DNA of 35,825 bases from Pandoraea sp. (GTDB lineage Bacteria; Pseudomonadota; Gammaproteobacteria; Burkholderiales; Burkholderiaceae): assembly GCF_004297875.1 (NCBI RefSeq), contig NZ_SCSK01000039.1:1-35825 (forward strand), written 5' to 3'. The first letter of the stretch is position 1. Each line of letters opens with the position of its first letter. Under the pieces are notes generated by a model. The model saw only the letters and a list, made by a program, of their open reading frames with translations. It searched no databases and was not told the origin of the DNA. Shown here one piece after another: positions 7,871 to 15,743 of the stretch. Made by a program: the position numbers and the translations under genes.

Positions 7871-9245
7871 ATTGACCCGCCAGGGCGTGCAGCCGCGCCA
7901 CCGCGTTATTGAACTCGTCGAGCTGCTCGGGCGACTGCGAGAGAAACGTCAGCAAGTCGGCGCGGGCGGCAATCGCCGCGTCGGCCAGCGGATCGCTGCC
8001 CTGCCGATACTCGCCGATTTGCACCAATAGTTCGATATCCTGATATTTCGCCAGCAGTGCGCGCACCTGGCCTGCCGCGTACCGGTGCCGCTCGCTGCTG
8101 ACCTGGGGCATCACGCGGCTCAGACTGGCCAGCACGTCGATTGCCGGAAACTGATTGGCCATCGCCAACTTGTGCGTCAGCACGATATGACCGTCGAGGA
8201 TCGAGCGAACTTCCTCGGCGATCGGATCCGACTCCGCTTCCCCCTCGACCAGCACCGTGTAGAACGCCGTGATCGAACCGCGCTCGCCCTGCCCCGCGCG
8301 CTCGAGCAGCTGCGGCAGCAGCGAGAATGTCGACGGCGGATAGCTGCGCCGTGTCGGTGGCTCGCCGCTGGCCAGTCCGACCTCGCGCTGCGCACGCGCC
8401 AGGCGCGTGAGCGAATCGACCATCAACAGCACGTTAAGCCCCTGGTCGCGAAAATATTCGGCTACCGCCGTGGCCACGTGAGCCGACTTGACACGCTCCA
8501 TCGCCGGGCGATCGGAGGTCGACACGACGATCACCGCCTTGGCCCGCGTTTCATCGCTGAGGTTGTGCTCGATAAACTCGCGAACCTCGCGCCCGCGCTC
8601 GCCGATCAGGCCAATCACGATCACATCGCACTGTGCGCCGCGCGCGATCATCCCCAGCAGCGTGCTCTTGCCCAACCCGGACGGCGCGAAAATCCCCATG
8701 CGCTGCCCGACCCCCACCGTCAGCAGCGTGTCGATGGCTCGCACGCCGGTGGGCATTGCCTGCGCGATCATCTGTCGGCGCAATGGATTGACTGGCTCGC
8801 CGTAGGTCGTCACGCGCCGCTCGCACGCCAGCGCGCCGCGTTCGTCGATCACCTGGCCCAGACCGTCGAGCACGCGACCGCGCAGCGCCGGCCCGACCTC
8901 GAAGGCATGGCTGTGTCCGGATGGGAGCACTTCCGTGGCAGGCGACAGGCCATGCACGCTGCCCAGCGGCGTGAGCAGCGTGTTCTGCCGTGAAAAACCG
9001 ACCACCTCGGCCAGCAACGGCTTCTCGCCCGGCGTGCGCAGCTCGCAGATTTCCCCGAGCCTGGCCTGGATGCCGGACGCATTGACCAGCAGCCCCACGG
9101 TGCGATTGACGCGCCCACGCATGCGCAACGGCGAAAAGCGCTCCAACGCCCGCGCCATATCGCCGGCCAGCATGGCAGCGCCGTCGGCATCCAGGGCGGG
9201 CGCGTCGAGCGCCTCGCCGTCGGGAAAATCGTCATTCTCGTTCAT
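7860..9245 (-). CDS. sctN: T3SS ATPase SctN (YscN/HrcN/FliI family)
   Basis: Hexameric ATPase that unfolds and detaches effectors from chaperones at the export gate. It is 461 residues with an N-terminal beta-barrel domain, then the catalytic domain. Walker A is FAPSGLGKST at residues 186-195 (Lys193). IGLIGERGREVREF contains the conserved catalytic glutamate, and VLLMVDSLTRLARAQREVGL is Walker B. The family-specific GEPPTRRSYPPSTFSLLPQLLERAG follows. The residue usually Gly at the start of the P-loop is Ala, which is common in SctN. The start overlaps the sctL stop in an ATGA arrangement and the end overlaps sctO by 11 bases, indicating tight translational coupling. Confidence 0.97.
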   Translation of the reverse strand: MNENDDFPDGEALDAPALDADGAAMLAGDMARALERFSPLRMRGRVNRTVGLLVNASGIQARLGEICELRTPGEKPLLAEVVGFSRQNTLLTPLGSVHGLSPATEVLPSGHSHAFEVGPALRGRVLDGLGQVIDERGALACERRVTTYGEPVNPLRRQMIAQAMPTGVRAIDTLLTVGVGQRMGIFAPSGLGKSTLLGMIARGAQCDVIVIGLIGERGREVREFIEHNLSDETRAKAVIVVSTSDRPAMERVKSAHVATAVAEYFRDQGLNVLLMVDSLTRLARAQREVGLASGEPPTRRSYPPSTFSLLPQLLERAGQGERGSITAFYTVLVEGEAESDPIAEEVRSILDGHIVLTHKLAMANQFPAIDVLASLSRVMPQVSSERHRYAAGQVRALLAKYQDIELLVQIGEYRQGSDPLADAAIAARADLLTFLSQSPEQLDEFNNAVARLHALAGQYGR

Positions 9246-9859
9246 GGCGCCTCCCGCTGCAAAATCGCCTGCCGCAAGGCTGCGATCTGAATCTCCAGGC
9301 TCGCGTCGATTTCACCCGAGGGGGTCTGCGCCACGCACGCCGTGTCGGCCAGGCTCGGGTCGGCCACCACCTTGACCGGCTGCGCATTGAGGTCACGCTG
9401 CCAGACCTTGGCCAGGGCCTCGCGCAGCGCGCCCTCCTGCGACGGCGCCACGCGCAGCACCACGAACGCTTCGTCGCGCACCAGCGCTTCGATGCGCCGC
9501 AGGGCCGCGGCGAACAGATGACGCGGCTCGAGTTCATCGGCCAATTCGGTCACCGCGCGCACCACCATGTCGGCCATCGTCTGCCTCAGCGCGCGCAGCT
9601 GACTGGCCGAATCGAGCGCCGAGGCAAAGGCTTTGCGGGCGTATTCGAGCTGTCCGCGCGCCACGCCGTCGCGGTAGCCGAGCAGTTCCTTCTGTTCGTA
9701 TTGCCGCTGCGCCTCCTGCAGGATGCGCTCGCGCTCCTTTTGTGCGGTGGCGATGATCGTGTTTGCCTCGAGCAGCGCCGCGTACTCGTTTTCCTTGAGC
9801 ACCTTGCGCTCGCTGAGAATCTGCAGATTCTCGCTGGTAATCAGAAAAGCCAGTCCCAT
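9242..9859 (-). CDS. sctL: T3SS ATPase regulator/stator SctL (YscL/HrpE/FliH family)
   Basis: Stator protein that binds SctN and connects it to the SctQ sorting platform. The frame is open far upstream, but the ATG at 9859 gives the family N-terminus (MGLAFLITSENLQILSERKVLKENEYAALLEA). Residues 25-110 are a long charged helix (AQKERERILQEAQRQYEQKELLGYRDGVARGQ), and the C-terminal 90 residues show the HrpE/YscL-type sequence with FVVLRVAPSQ and VKVVADPSLA. The resulting length is 205 residues, normal for the family. It overlaps sctK by 19 bases and sctN by 4. Confidence 0.9.
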   Translation of the reverse strand: MGLAFLITSENLQILSERKVLKENEYAALLEANTIIATAQKERERILQEAQRQYEQKELLGYRDGVARGQLEYARKAFASALDSASQLRALRQTMADMVVRAVTELADELEPRHLFAAALRRIEALVRDEAFVVLRVAPSQEGALREALAKVWQRDLNAQPVKVVADPSLADTACVAQTPSGEIDASLEIQIAALRQAILQREAP

Positions 9860-10512
9860 TCGCCGAGCCTCTCGGGGATCAAACACAGAAAGATCAACTC
9901 GCTGACCTGCTGGCGCTGCATGCCGTTGAGCAAATACGGCGGTTGCGCGGCCACTCCAAATGGAAACTTGAGTTGCAGGCGGTCGAGCAGCGCCTTGCCC
10001 GCGGGCGCGAGGAAGTCGAGCACCAGCCGCGCGCCCCGCTCGCGAATGCGCGCGGCCGCGAGCTCCGGATACTGGCGCAGTGGCTCGATGCTCTCGGCAA
10101 TTGCGTCGAACGGCGGTACGCGCTGCATGACGAAGGCCAGCGCCGCCTCGCCGAAGGTGTCGTTGAGCGCTCGCTGCAGACGCCGTCCCCCCGCTTCGCG
10201 CAGGCTCTCCCGATGCAGGCAAAGCCCGCAGTCGTCGCCCAGGCGCGCAAGTACCGCGGGGGGCAGCAGCGCCAGGCGAAACTCCTCGCGAGAAAAATCG
10301 AAATGCGTCGCTTCATCCAGTCCGTATCGCCGCGACAACACGCGCGCCAGCGCCGTGCGCCCGCGCGAGCCCAGGCTGGCCGGATCGCCCCACTGCCCCG
10401 GCCACGCCTGGCGCAGCCAGCTCGGGTGGATATAGTTGTCGGGGCGCAAATTGAACTCGCACGCCAGACTGGCCAGCGCGGCCTGGGCGGGACGAATGGC
10501 GGGCCGGCTCAT
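9841..10512 (-). CDS. sctK: T3SS sorting-platform adaptor SctK (YscK/HrpD-like)
   Basis: A 223-residue soluble protein between sctJ and sctL, the invariant position of SctK in Ysc-type operons. SctK links the SctD ring to the SctQ pods of the cytosolic sorting platform. Visible features are the N-terminal LACEFNLRPDNYIHPSWL, which matches the pattern FN..P..Y.H.S.L typical of the family, and the C-terminal KFPFGVAAQPPYLLNGMQRQ region. It follows sctJ by 7 bases and overlaps sctL by 19. The family is poorly conserved, but pattern and position agree. Confidence 0.85.
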   Translation of the reverse strand: MSRPAIRPAQAALASLACEFNLRPDNYIHPSWLRQAWPGQWGDPASLGSRGRTALARVLSRRYGLDEATHFDFSREEFRLALLPPAVLARLGDDCGLCLHRESLREAGGRRLQRALNDTFGEAALAFVMQRVPPFDAIAESIEPLRQYPELAAARIRERGARLVLDFLAPAGKALLDRLQLKFPFGVAAQPPYLLNGMQRQQVSELIFLCLIPERLGEWDWLF

Positions 10513-10519
10513 GGCGCGC

Positions 10520-11308
10520 TCAGCCGCCTTCGCTCACCGGCTGCTCGGCCGGCCGGTGTTCGCCGCGGCCACGCGGCGCGACGATTTTGCGCAGGCGCCC
10601 GCGCCCCTGGAACAGCAGCAACGCCAGCGTCAGCAATACCAGCAGGGTCGCCAGTGCACCGAGCCATCCCCACACATTGAAGAGCCCATGCCAGCCGGCC
10701 GCGGCAAGTTTCGACGCCGGCAGCACCTGCGCGGCAGTCAGAAACAGCGATACGTTGTTATAAGTCAGGCCTTCGATGCTGTGCGCCACCAGATCCTTGA
10801 CCATCGGCGCCATCACGCGCAAGTCGATACCGGGCCGATACTTGATGAACACCGCCGCCGACGACGGACGGACCTTGTCGCTGAGCGGATCGTTGCGCGG
10901 AATCACTACCTGGACGCGCGCGGCCACCACACCGTCGATGTCCAGCAGGGTCTTGGACAACTCCTGCGAGACTCCATAGATGTATCGAATGCGCTCTTCG
11001 GCTGGCGTGGCAACCAGGCCCTGCTTCTTGAACAGCTCGCCAAGATTCGTCAGGCGCGGGCGCGGCAGCCCCGCCGCATGCAGTACGTTGAGCGCCGACG
11101 GAATATCGCCACCGTCGACGTCGACCTGCCAGCTCCGGCTATCACCCGCGTCCACGCTCGATTTCGACGCCGCGATATTGGCGTTGGCCAGCGCCGCGAC
11201 CATCTGATTGGCTTCGTTTTCGGTCAGCCCTGTGTATAGTTCCTGCTGGCAGCCGGCCAGCAGGAGCGCGAGCAGACCCACAGCGAATATTCGCAGCAAT
11301 TTATTCAT
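10520..11308 (-). CDS. sctJ: T3SS inner-membrane ring lipoprotein SctJ (YscJ/HrcJ/PrgK)
   Basis: Forms the inner periplasmic ring of the basal body. The 262-residue protein starts with a lipoprotein signal peptide ending in LLLAGC, with Cys20 as the lipidation site. Then come the two YscJ-type ring-building subdomains: YTGLTENEANQMVAAL and DIPSALNVLHAAGLPRPR in the first, and ELSKTLLDIDGVVAARVQVVIP and KYRPGIDLRVMAPMVKDLVAHSIEGL in the second. A C-terminal transmembrane helix (about residues 210-232) ends in a basic GRGRLRK tail. A 39-base gap separates it from sctI upstream. Confidence 0.96.
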   Translation of the reverse strand: MNKLLRIFAVGLLALLLAGCQQELYTGLTENEANQMVAALANANIAASKSSVDAGDSRSWQVDVDGGDIPSALNVLHAAGLPRPRLTNLGELFKKQGLVATPAEERIRYIYGVSQELSKTLLDIDGVVAARVQVVIPRNDPLSDKVRPSSAAVFIKYRPGIDLRVMAPMVKDLVAHSIEGLTYNNVSLFLTAAQVLPASKLAAAGWHGLFNVWGWLGALATLLVLLTLALLLFQGRGRLRKIVAPRGRGEHRPAEQPVSEGG

Positions 11309-11347
11309 GAACGATGACCCTCGCCTACCGGCTGCGCGCCAATGCGC

Positions 11348-11815
11348 TTAGCCTTCTTGCTGAACGCGCAACATCGAGCCGCAGAAGTTGTTACCGGCCT
11401 GCACCAGCCCCAGGTCGATATTGCATTTGGCCAATGCCATTTGCGACGATAGGCTGAACTCCGTCATCGCGATCATCGAGCCCGTATAGTCGCCGTCCCG
11501 CATGCTCTGCAACATCGCCGGTTCCTGCTGAGCCAGCCTCGTAAAGCTGTCGCCCAGCCCTTGCACCTGATCCCGAACCTGGCCCAGAAACCCACTCATG
11601 CCGGACTCCGGCGTCGCGCCGCTCATATCGAGCGCCACGTGCGTGGTGACCTGGGTCGTGTCGGCCGGACCGGTCGCATTGGCGGACATCGCCTGATCGA
11701 ACGCCTGGACATCGGCCGGATCGGGTTGAGGCGAATTCGCCGCGGCCACCGCCGCCGGCGGCATCGCCGCCGCGCCGACGCCGCCGGCCGCAGCCGCAAT
11801 TTCACCAATTGCCAT
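11348..11815 (-). CDS. sctI: T3SS inner rod protein SctI (YscI/PrgJ-like)
   Basis: A 155-residue protein directly upstream of sctJ. The ATG at 11815 has a GGAGAG site in front. The first 45 residues are Ala/Gly/Pro-rich. The last 45 residues carry the family signature: SLSSQMALAKCNIDLGLVQAGNNFCGSMLR resembles the conserved S.Q..L.K.N.D..L.Q.G....S.LR pattern of rod subunits. The inner rod connects export gate and needle and contributes to substrate switching. Two cysteines occur in this C-terminal segment. A strong palindrome lies between this gene and the small gene upstream. Confidence 0.85.
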   Translation of the reverse strand: MAIGEIAAAAGGVGAAAMPPAAVAAANSPQPDPADVQAFDQAMSANATGPADTTQVTTHVALDMSGATPESGMSGFLGQVRDQVQGLGDSFTRLAQQEPAMLQSMRDGDYTGSMIAMTEFSLSSQMALAKCNIDLGLVQAGNNFCGSMLRVQQEG

Positions 11816-11848
11816 GATGCACTCTCCGTCAATAAGAACACTGGCCTC

Positions 11849-11878
11849 CCTCACCGGGCATCGCGATGCCCGGTGAGG
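11849..11878 (-). repeat. 30-bp perfect palindrome between candidate needle gene and sctI
   Basis: CCTCACCGGGCATCG is followed at once by its exact reverse complement, a 15-bp perfect palindrome. In the minus-strand transcript it folds into a very stable hairpin about 60 bases after the stop of the small upstream gene and 33 bases before the sctI start. No T-run follows, so full termination is unlikely. A role in protecting the upstream message from 3' exonucleases or reducing downstream expression is plausible, as expected when a needle or pilus subunit must exceed its neighbours. It could also be a protein-binding site. Confidence 0.7.
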
Positions 11879-11939
11879 TGATCGGCCCGCACAGCAACAG
11901 TCACCGGGTCGGCGCAGGCGCCGTCCCGGCCGTGCCGGT

Positions 11940-12143
11940 TCACGATAGGCGCGTGCCGTCGCGCAGGCCGCCGCCGATCGTCGCCGCGGTCGAGGTGGCA
12001 CCCTGGGCGGCGCCGTTCTCGACGTTGCACGCCTGGCTGACCACCTGCGCCTTGATGCCGTCCTGGGTAATCTGCTTCTCGGCATTCATTTCGGCTGTGA
12101 TGGCGTCAGTCTGGCTAGTCGTATCCACTACTTGGTTGCTCAT
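11940..12143 (-). CDS. Small secretion-operon protein, candidate needle/pilus subunit (SctF position)
   Basis: A 67-residue protein with a good ribosome site (AAGGAGTT, 5 bases before ATG), located between sctD and sctI where Ysc-type operons have the needle gene sctF. It contains no aromatic residue and no proline. It is rich in Gln, Asn, Ser, Thr and Ala, with one Cys (residue 39) and a Gly-rich C-terminus (IGGGLRDGTRLS). That composition resembles Hrp pilins more than Ysc needles, which end in a conserved hydrophobic helix not seen here. I cannot match it to a family by motif. The needle call is inference from position, size, composition and the stem-loop after it. A small cochaperone such as SctE or SctG is an alternative. 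Confidence 0.6.
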   Translation of the reverse strand: MSNQVVDTTSQTDAITAEMNAEKQITQDGIKAQVVSQACNVENGAAQGATSTAATIGGGLRDGTRLS

Positions 12144-12221
12144 GATGAACTCCTTTCACCGTAAATAAGTTGAACCACACACTCTCGACTGTCCGATCTT
12201 CCGGATCAGCCGCCTCGCGAT

Positions 12222-12237
12222 GGACGCACATGCGTCC
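12222..12237 (-). repeat. Small inverted repeat between sctD and candidate sctF
   Basis: GGACGC / GCGTCC with a 4-base loop in the 140-base gap after sctD, one of the few noncoding stretches inside the operon. Together with the 30-bp palindrome it means the candidate needle gene has a stem-loop on both sides. Too short for a confident function; a leader structure or processing site is possible. Confidence 0.3.
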
Positions 12238-12283
12238 CGTCACGATCCGTCGCGACACACCGCCTCATCCACATGCCAACCGG

Positions 12284-13432
12284 TCACGGCTGGCCAGGCC
12301 CGGCAATGTGCCAAACAATCTTTTGTCCGCCGCGCTCGAACACCACGGTGTCCGGCGCGATGCTGACGATTTTCAGACCGTCGCGCATTTGCGCGCCCTC
12401 GAAGAAATGCTCGCCGTTCTGGGTCTGAATAAAGCGCGTGCCGCTGTCGTCCTGGTAGACGCCGACGATCTCCGGCAGCGGCGCGCCGCTGCCCAGGTTG
12501 ACCGGTCCTTGCGCGCCGCGATACTGCACCTCGTCGATCACCTTCGCCGCCGGTGCCGCATCGTGCTGGAAATTGCGTATACGCTGCGCCAGTGCCGCGC
12601 TGCCGGCCGGCGGCGCCACGCCCGAAATCACCAATTTGCCGTGCCCACCGTAGCTCACCGACAGCGGCGTATCGCTGAAATATTGCCGCGCCTCCGCCAC
12701 CATCCGGTCGACGTTGTAGATTTTCCCCAGCGTCACCCCACCGAACGGCTCGATGACGTGCTGCACCCGCTCGCGCTCGCCAGCCGTGGGCAGATAGCCG
12801 CTGATCACCAGCTTGCCCCCGTCGCCGGGGGCGACCGTCAGCTCCGGATAGCCGGCCAGCGCCTGCTGCACCATGCGAATCCGCTCGAACTGGTTCGCCC
12901 CGGCCCACTGCGCGTTGCCGCGTCGCGTCACCACGTAATAGCCGCCGGCGGCCAGCGCCAGCACTGCCCACGCCAGCAGCACGCCGAGCAGCCACTTGCG
13001 CACGTCGATACGCGCGAGCGCACCCGGCACGCCCGACGCCCAGGCCAGCAGCGGCGAGTTGTGCGCGGCCACTGCCGCCTGCTCGTATTCGGGCGGCACC
13101 GCCAGCGCAGGCGCCGCCCACTGGATGCCGAAGCGAATCGACCCGGCACCGACCACATCGCCAGGCACCAGGGTGCGCCGCCCGGCGCCCAGCGCCTCGC
13201 CGTTGAGCGTGGCGGCCGCGTCGGTCGCATTCTGGATCGATACGGCGATATGCCCGACGTGCAGCCGCAAGTGGCGTGCCGCGACATCGCGATCCGGCAA
13301 AATCACATCGCACTCCGCCGATGACCCGACCCAGTTCTCTCCCAGACTCAGGCTCATGCTGCGTCCCATCATCGGCCCACTGAGAAAGTTGAGTTGCCAT
13401 GGCGATTTATGGCCTGTTGTCGTTTGATCCAT
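12284..13432 (-). CDS. sctD: T3SS inner-membrane ring protein SctD (YscD/PrgH/EscD type) with FHA domain
   Basis: Bitopic ring protein linking the cytosolic sorting platform to the periplasmic rings. From the ATG at 13432 it has 382 residues. An N-terminal cytosolic FHA domain (about 13-110) includes GENWVGSSAECDVILPD and ARHLRLHV. A transmembrane helix spans residues 147-168, and a periplasmic part has repeated ring-building/BON-like segments (KLVISGYLPTAGERERVQHVI and KLVISGVAPPAGSAALAQRI are clearly related to each other). A TTG at 13456 would add 8 residues. Neither start has a strong ribosome site. The gene overlaps the end of sctC by 26 bases. Confidence 0.93.
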   Translation of the reverse strand: MDQTTTGHKSPWQLNFLSGPMMGRSMSLSLGENWVGSSAECDVILPDRDVAARHLRLHVGHIAVSIQNATDAAATLNGEALGAGRRTLVPGDVVGAGSIRFGIQWAAPALAVPPEYEQAAVAAHNSPLLAWASGVPGALARIDVRKWLLGVLLAWAVLALAAGGYYVVTRRGNAQWAGANQFERIRMVQQALAGYPELTVAPGDGGKLVISGYLPTAGERERVQHVIEPFGGVTLGKIYNVDRMVAEARQYFSDTPLSVSYGGHGKLVISGVAPPAGSAALAQRIRNFQHDAAPAAKVIDEVQYRGAQGPVNLGSGAPLPEIVGVYQDDSGTRFIQTQNGEHFFEGAQMRDGLKIVSIAPDTVVFERGGQKIVWHIAGPGQP

Positions 13433-15380
13433 AAGGCTTGCTCGAAGCTGCGCCAACCACTTGCCGCGACGGCAGCACCGCGGCCTGTTGCACCGTACCC
13501 GGCGCCTTCGGAGGCGTCGGCGCCGACGGCTCGCTGCCGGACTGCTGGGCCTGCGGCGCGGCCGCGGCGGCGTCCTGGCCGCGATACACCGGTTGCGCGT
13601 TGGGCGGCACCGCGCCGTTATCGATGGCGCTCGGCGGCAGAGTGCTGTCGGCCACCACCACGCGCGGCGTCAACAGATAAAAACGCTCCATATGTTTGCC
13701 GGACTTGTTGGTGTACTTGAACAAATGGCCAAGAATCGGAATGTCCTGCAGCAACGGGATGCCCGTCTTGTTGTTCTGGAATTGATCCGTATTGAAGCCG
13801 GCGATCAGCAGGCTCTTGCCCTCCTGGAGCATCGTCTGCGTCACGATCGAACGCTGCTCGACCACCGGAATGTCGATATTGTCGGAAGTCGTGGTGCCGG
13901 TCTGATTGCCGTCGTCGATCTGGATCGACAGCTTCACGTCCATCTGGCCGCTGCCCCGCTTGACGATCAGCGGCGTGACCTTCACGCTGGTGCCCACCGT
14001 CACGCCATACAGCGACGAATCCTGATAGCCCGACACCGGCACGTAGAACGTCTGCAAATCCTGGAGCATCGCCTCCGTGTTGTTCAGTGTCAGCACGCGC
14101 GGCGTTGCACGCAGCCGCGCATCCCCGGTCTGGGCCAGCGCATTGACGCGGGCCACCAGATAATTCGCCACCGAGCCGCCGATCGACGCCGTCAATGCCA
14201 TGCCGGTCGGCGTAATGCTGTTGCCGTTGCTGTCGGTCAGGGTCTGGCCGGCTTCGGTGGTGCCGGCGTTGAAGGTCAGCGCCGGGTTGGTGCCATGCCC
14301 GAACTGGAAGTCGCCATGCTTGGTATGCACCCGCCAATCGATACCAAGGTCCTGCAGTGAACTGGTGTCGATATCCATGATCGTCAAATCGATTTCCAGC
14401 AGCTGCGGCCGAGAGTCGAGCGAATCGATCAACGTCCTGTACTGGCCCATGCGCTCGGGCAGATCCCTGATCAGCACCGCATTGATCGCCGGGTCGGCCT
14501 CGATCTTGGGCAACTGATTGTTGCTCGACGAACCCATGCCGAACAGGTCCGGCGTTCCGCCGAACTGCGGCAGGCCGCTGCCGTTGCCGCCATAGGCCGC
14601 GCCGGCATTGCCCTGCATGGTCGGCAACTGGATATTCGGCACATTGAACGTGCTGCCGCCGGCGAGCTTCAATTGTCGCGTCGCGCCACCCTCGAGCGCC
14701 GGCGGCGCGTTATCGTTCGAGCCGGCCTTGCGCAGGCCGAACAAGCGCCGAAGCAACGTGGCCATTCCCGGCACCGTGACTTCCTTGCCGTCGCGATTGA
14801 TAGTGAAGTCGGACGCCCACATATATTTCAGCGGAAACGCGCGGATCTCCGCGCGATCGTCGTTGTAGCTCGGGTTGGAAAACGTATTGAGCGCCTGCTT
14901 GACCAGATCGACGTAGCGGTTCGGACCCGAGACATAAACCGTGTTCTCCTTGTCGCTGATCACCAGCGGAAAGCGCCGATCGGGAATGCGCATCGCCTCG
15001 ATCACCCGGCTCAGTTCCTGCGCGCTGCCCTTCGGAATCGAAAACACCTCCGTGCGTGCCTGGCTGGCCGGGTCGACATACAGGAACGAGCCGTCGTAAT
15101 ACCAGGTCAGGCCGTAGGTCGCGCACACAGTGTTGAGCGTGGCCGCCGGCGCACCGTCGAATTTGCCGCTGATCACGCCGCCGACCTTCGGATTGATCAC
15201 CGCGGTCACCCCTTGCGAGGACGCCAGCTCGCGAATGAAGTCGCCCACGTTCTTGTTGTCGGCAACGATCGAAAACGGCCGGTTCTTCCAATGCAGCTCC
15301 GCGCCGATCGCATGCGCTATCAGCAGCACATTGAGCGCCACGGCAACCCCCATCAACCTTGCCCACCATAATTTGGTCAT
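13407..15380 (-). CDS. sctC: T3SS outer-membrane secretin SctC (YscC/HrcC/InvG)
   Basis: Forms the outer-membrane ring through which the needle passes. From the ATG at 15380 it has 657 residues and begins with a Sec signal peptide (positive MTKLWWAR, hydrophobic core, cleavage near AIGA-ELHW, residue 27). N-domains follow, including a SPI-type region GSAQELSRVIEAMRIPDRRFPLVIS and YVDLVKQAL. The secretin domain is recognised from LEIDLTIMDIDTSSLQDLGIDW, ATPRVLTLNNTEAML, QDIPILGHLFKY and RFYLLTPRVV. The C-terminal 60 residues are Ala/Pro/Gln-rich. An ATG at 15425 overlaps the sctS stop (TGATG) in frame and would add 15 residues, but it lacks a ribosome site and masks the signal peptide. Confidence 0.95.
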   Translation of the reverse strand: MTKLWWARLMGVAVALNVLLIAHAIGAELHWKNRPFSIVADNKNVGDFIRELASSQGVTAVINPKVGGVISGKFDGAPAATLNTVCATYGLTWYYDGSFLYVDPASQARTEVFSIPKGSAQELSRVIEAMRIPDRRFPLVISDKENTVYVSGPNRYVDLVKQALNTFSNPSYNDDRAEIRAFPLKYMWASDFTINRDGKEVTVPGMATLLRRLFGLRKAGSNDNAPPALEGGATRQLKLAGGSTFNVPNIQLPTMQGNAGAAYGGNGSGLPQFGGTPDLFGMGSSSNNQLPKIEADPAINAVLIRDLPERMGQYRTLIDSLDSRPQLLEIDLTIMDIDTSSLQDLGIDWRVHTKHGDFQFGHGTNPALTFNAGTTEAGQTLTDSNGNSITPTGMALTASIGGSVANYLVARVNALAQTGDARLRATPRVLTLNNTEAMLQDLQTFYVPVSGYQDSSLYGVTVGTSVKVTPLIVKRGSGQMDVKLSIQIDDGNQTGTTTSDNIDIPVVEQRSIVTQTMLQEGKSLLIAGFNTDQFQNNKTGIPLLQDIPILGHLFKYTNKSGKHMERFYLLTPRVVVADSTLPPSAIDNGAVPPNAQPVYRGQDAAAAAPQAQQSGSEPSAPTPPKAPGTVQQAAVLPSRQVVGAASSKPYGSNDNRP

Positions 15381-15424
15381 CCGCCCGCCCCCGTCACGTT
15401 GCAAGCCGTTGTCGTTGTTCATCA

Positions 15425-15691
15425 TCACGTAATACTCATGACCTGCTGCAGCGCCTGCTGCGCGAATCGCAGAATCTCTCCCGCGCCCCAGCCGGACATC
15501 AGCAGGATCGTCACCATCACGGCGATGGCACGCACCGAAAAACTGATGGTCTGGTCCTGCACCTGGGTCACTGCCTGAGCCACTGCCACGAGCAGCGCCG
15601 AGATCGCCGCTACCAGCACGACCGGCAGCGAGATCAGCAGGATCAACGTCAGGCCCTGGCGGGTAATATCGAGAATCGTCGACGAATTCAA
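15425..15691 (-). CDS. sctS: T3SS export gate protein SctS (YscS/HrcS/FliQ family)
   Basis: An 88-residue membrane protein with two hydrophobic hairpin segments (LTLILLISLPVVLVAAISALLVAVAQAVTQVQDQ, then VRAIAVMVTILLMSGWGAGEIL), the complete FliQ/SctS pattern including the QAVTQVQDQTISF signature. Together with SctR and SctT it builds the export gate. It lies between sctV and sctC rather than in the usual R-S-T-U string, a rearranged position. It starts 52 bases after sctV, and its stop overlaps a possible sctC start. Confidence 0.95.
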   Translation of the reverse strand: MNSSTILDITRQGLTLILLISLPVVLVAAISALLVAVAQAVTQVQDQTISFSVRAIAVMVTILLMSGWGAGEILRFAQQALQQVMSIT

Positions 15692-15743
15692 AAAAGGCTC
15701 CCAAAAAACGCTGAGAAATCCGATGAGGCCGGCAGCGCGCCCA

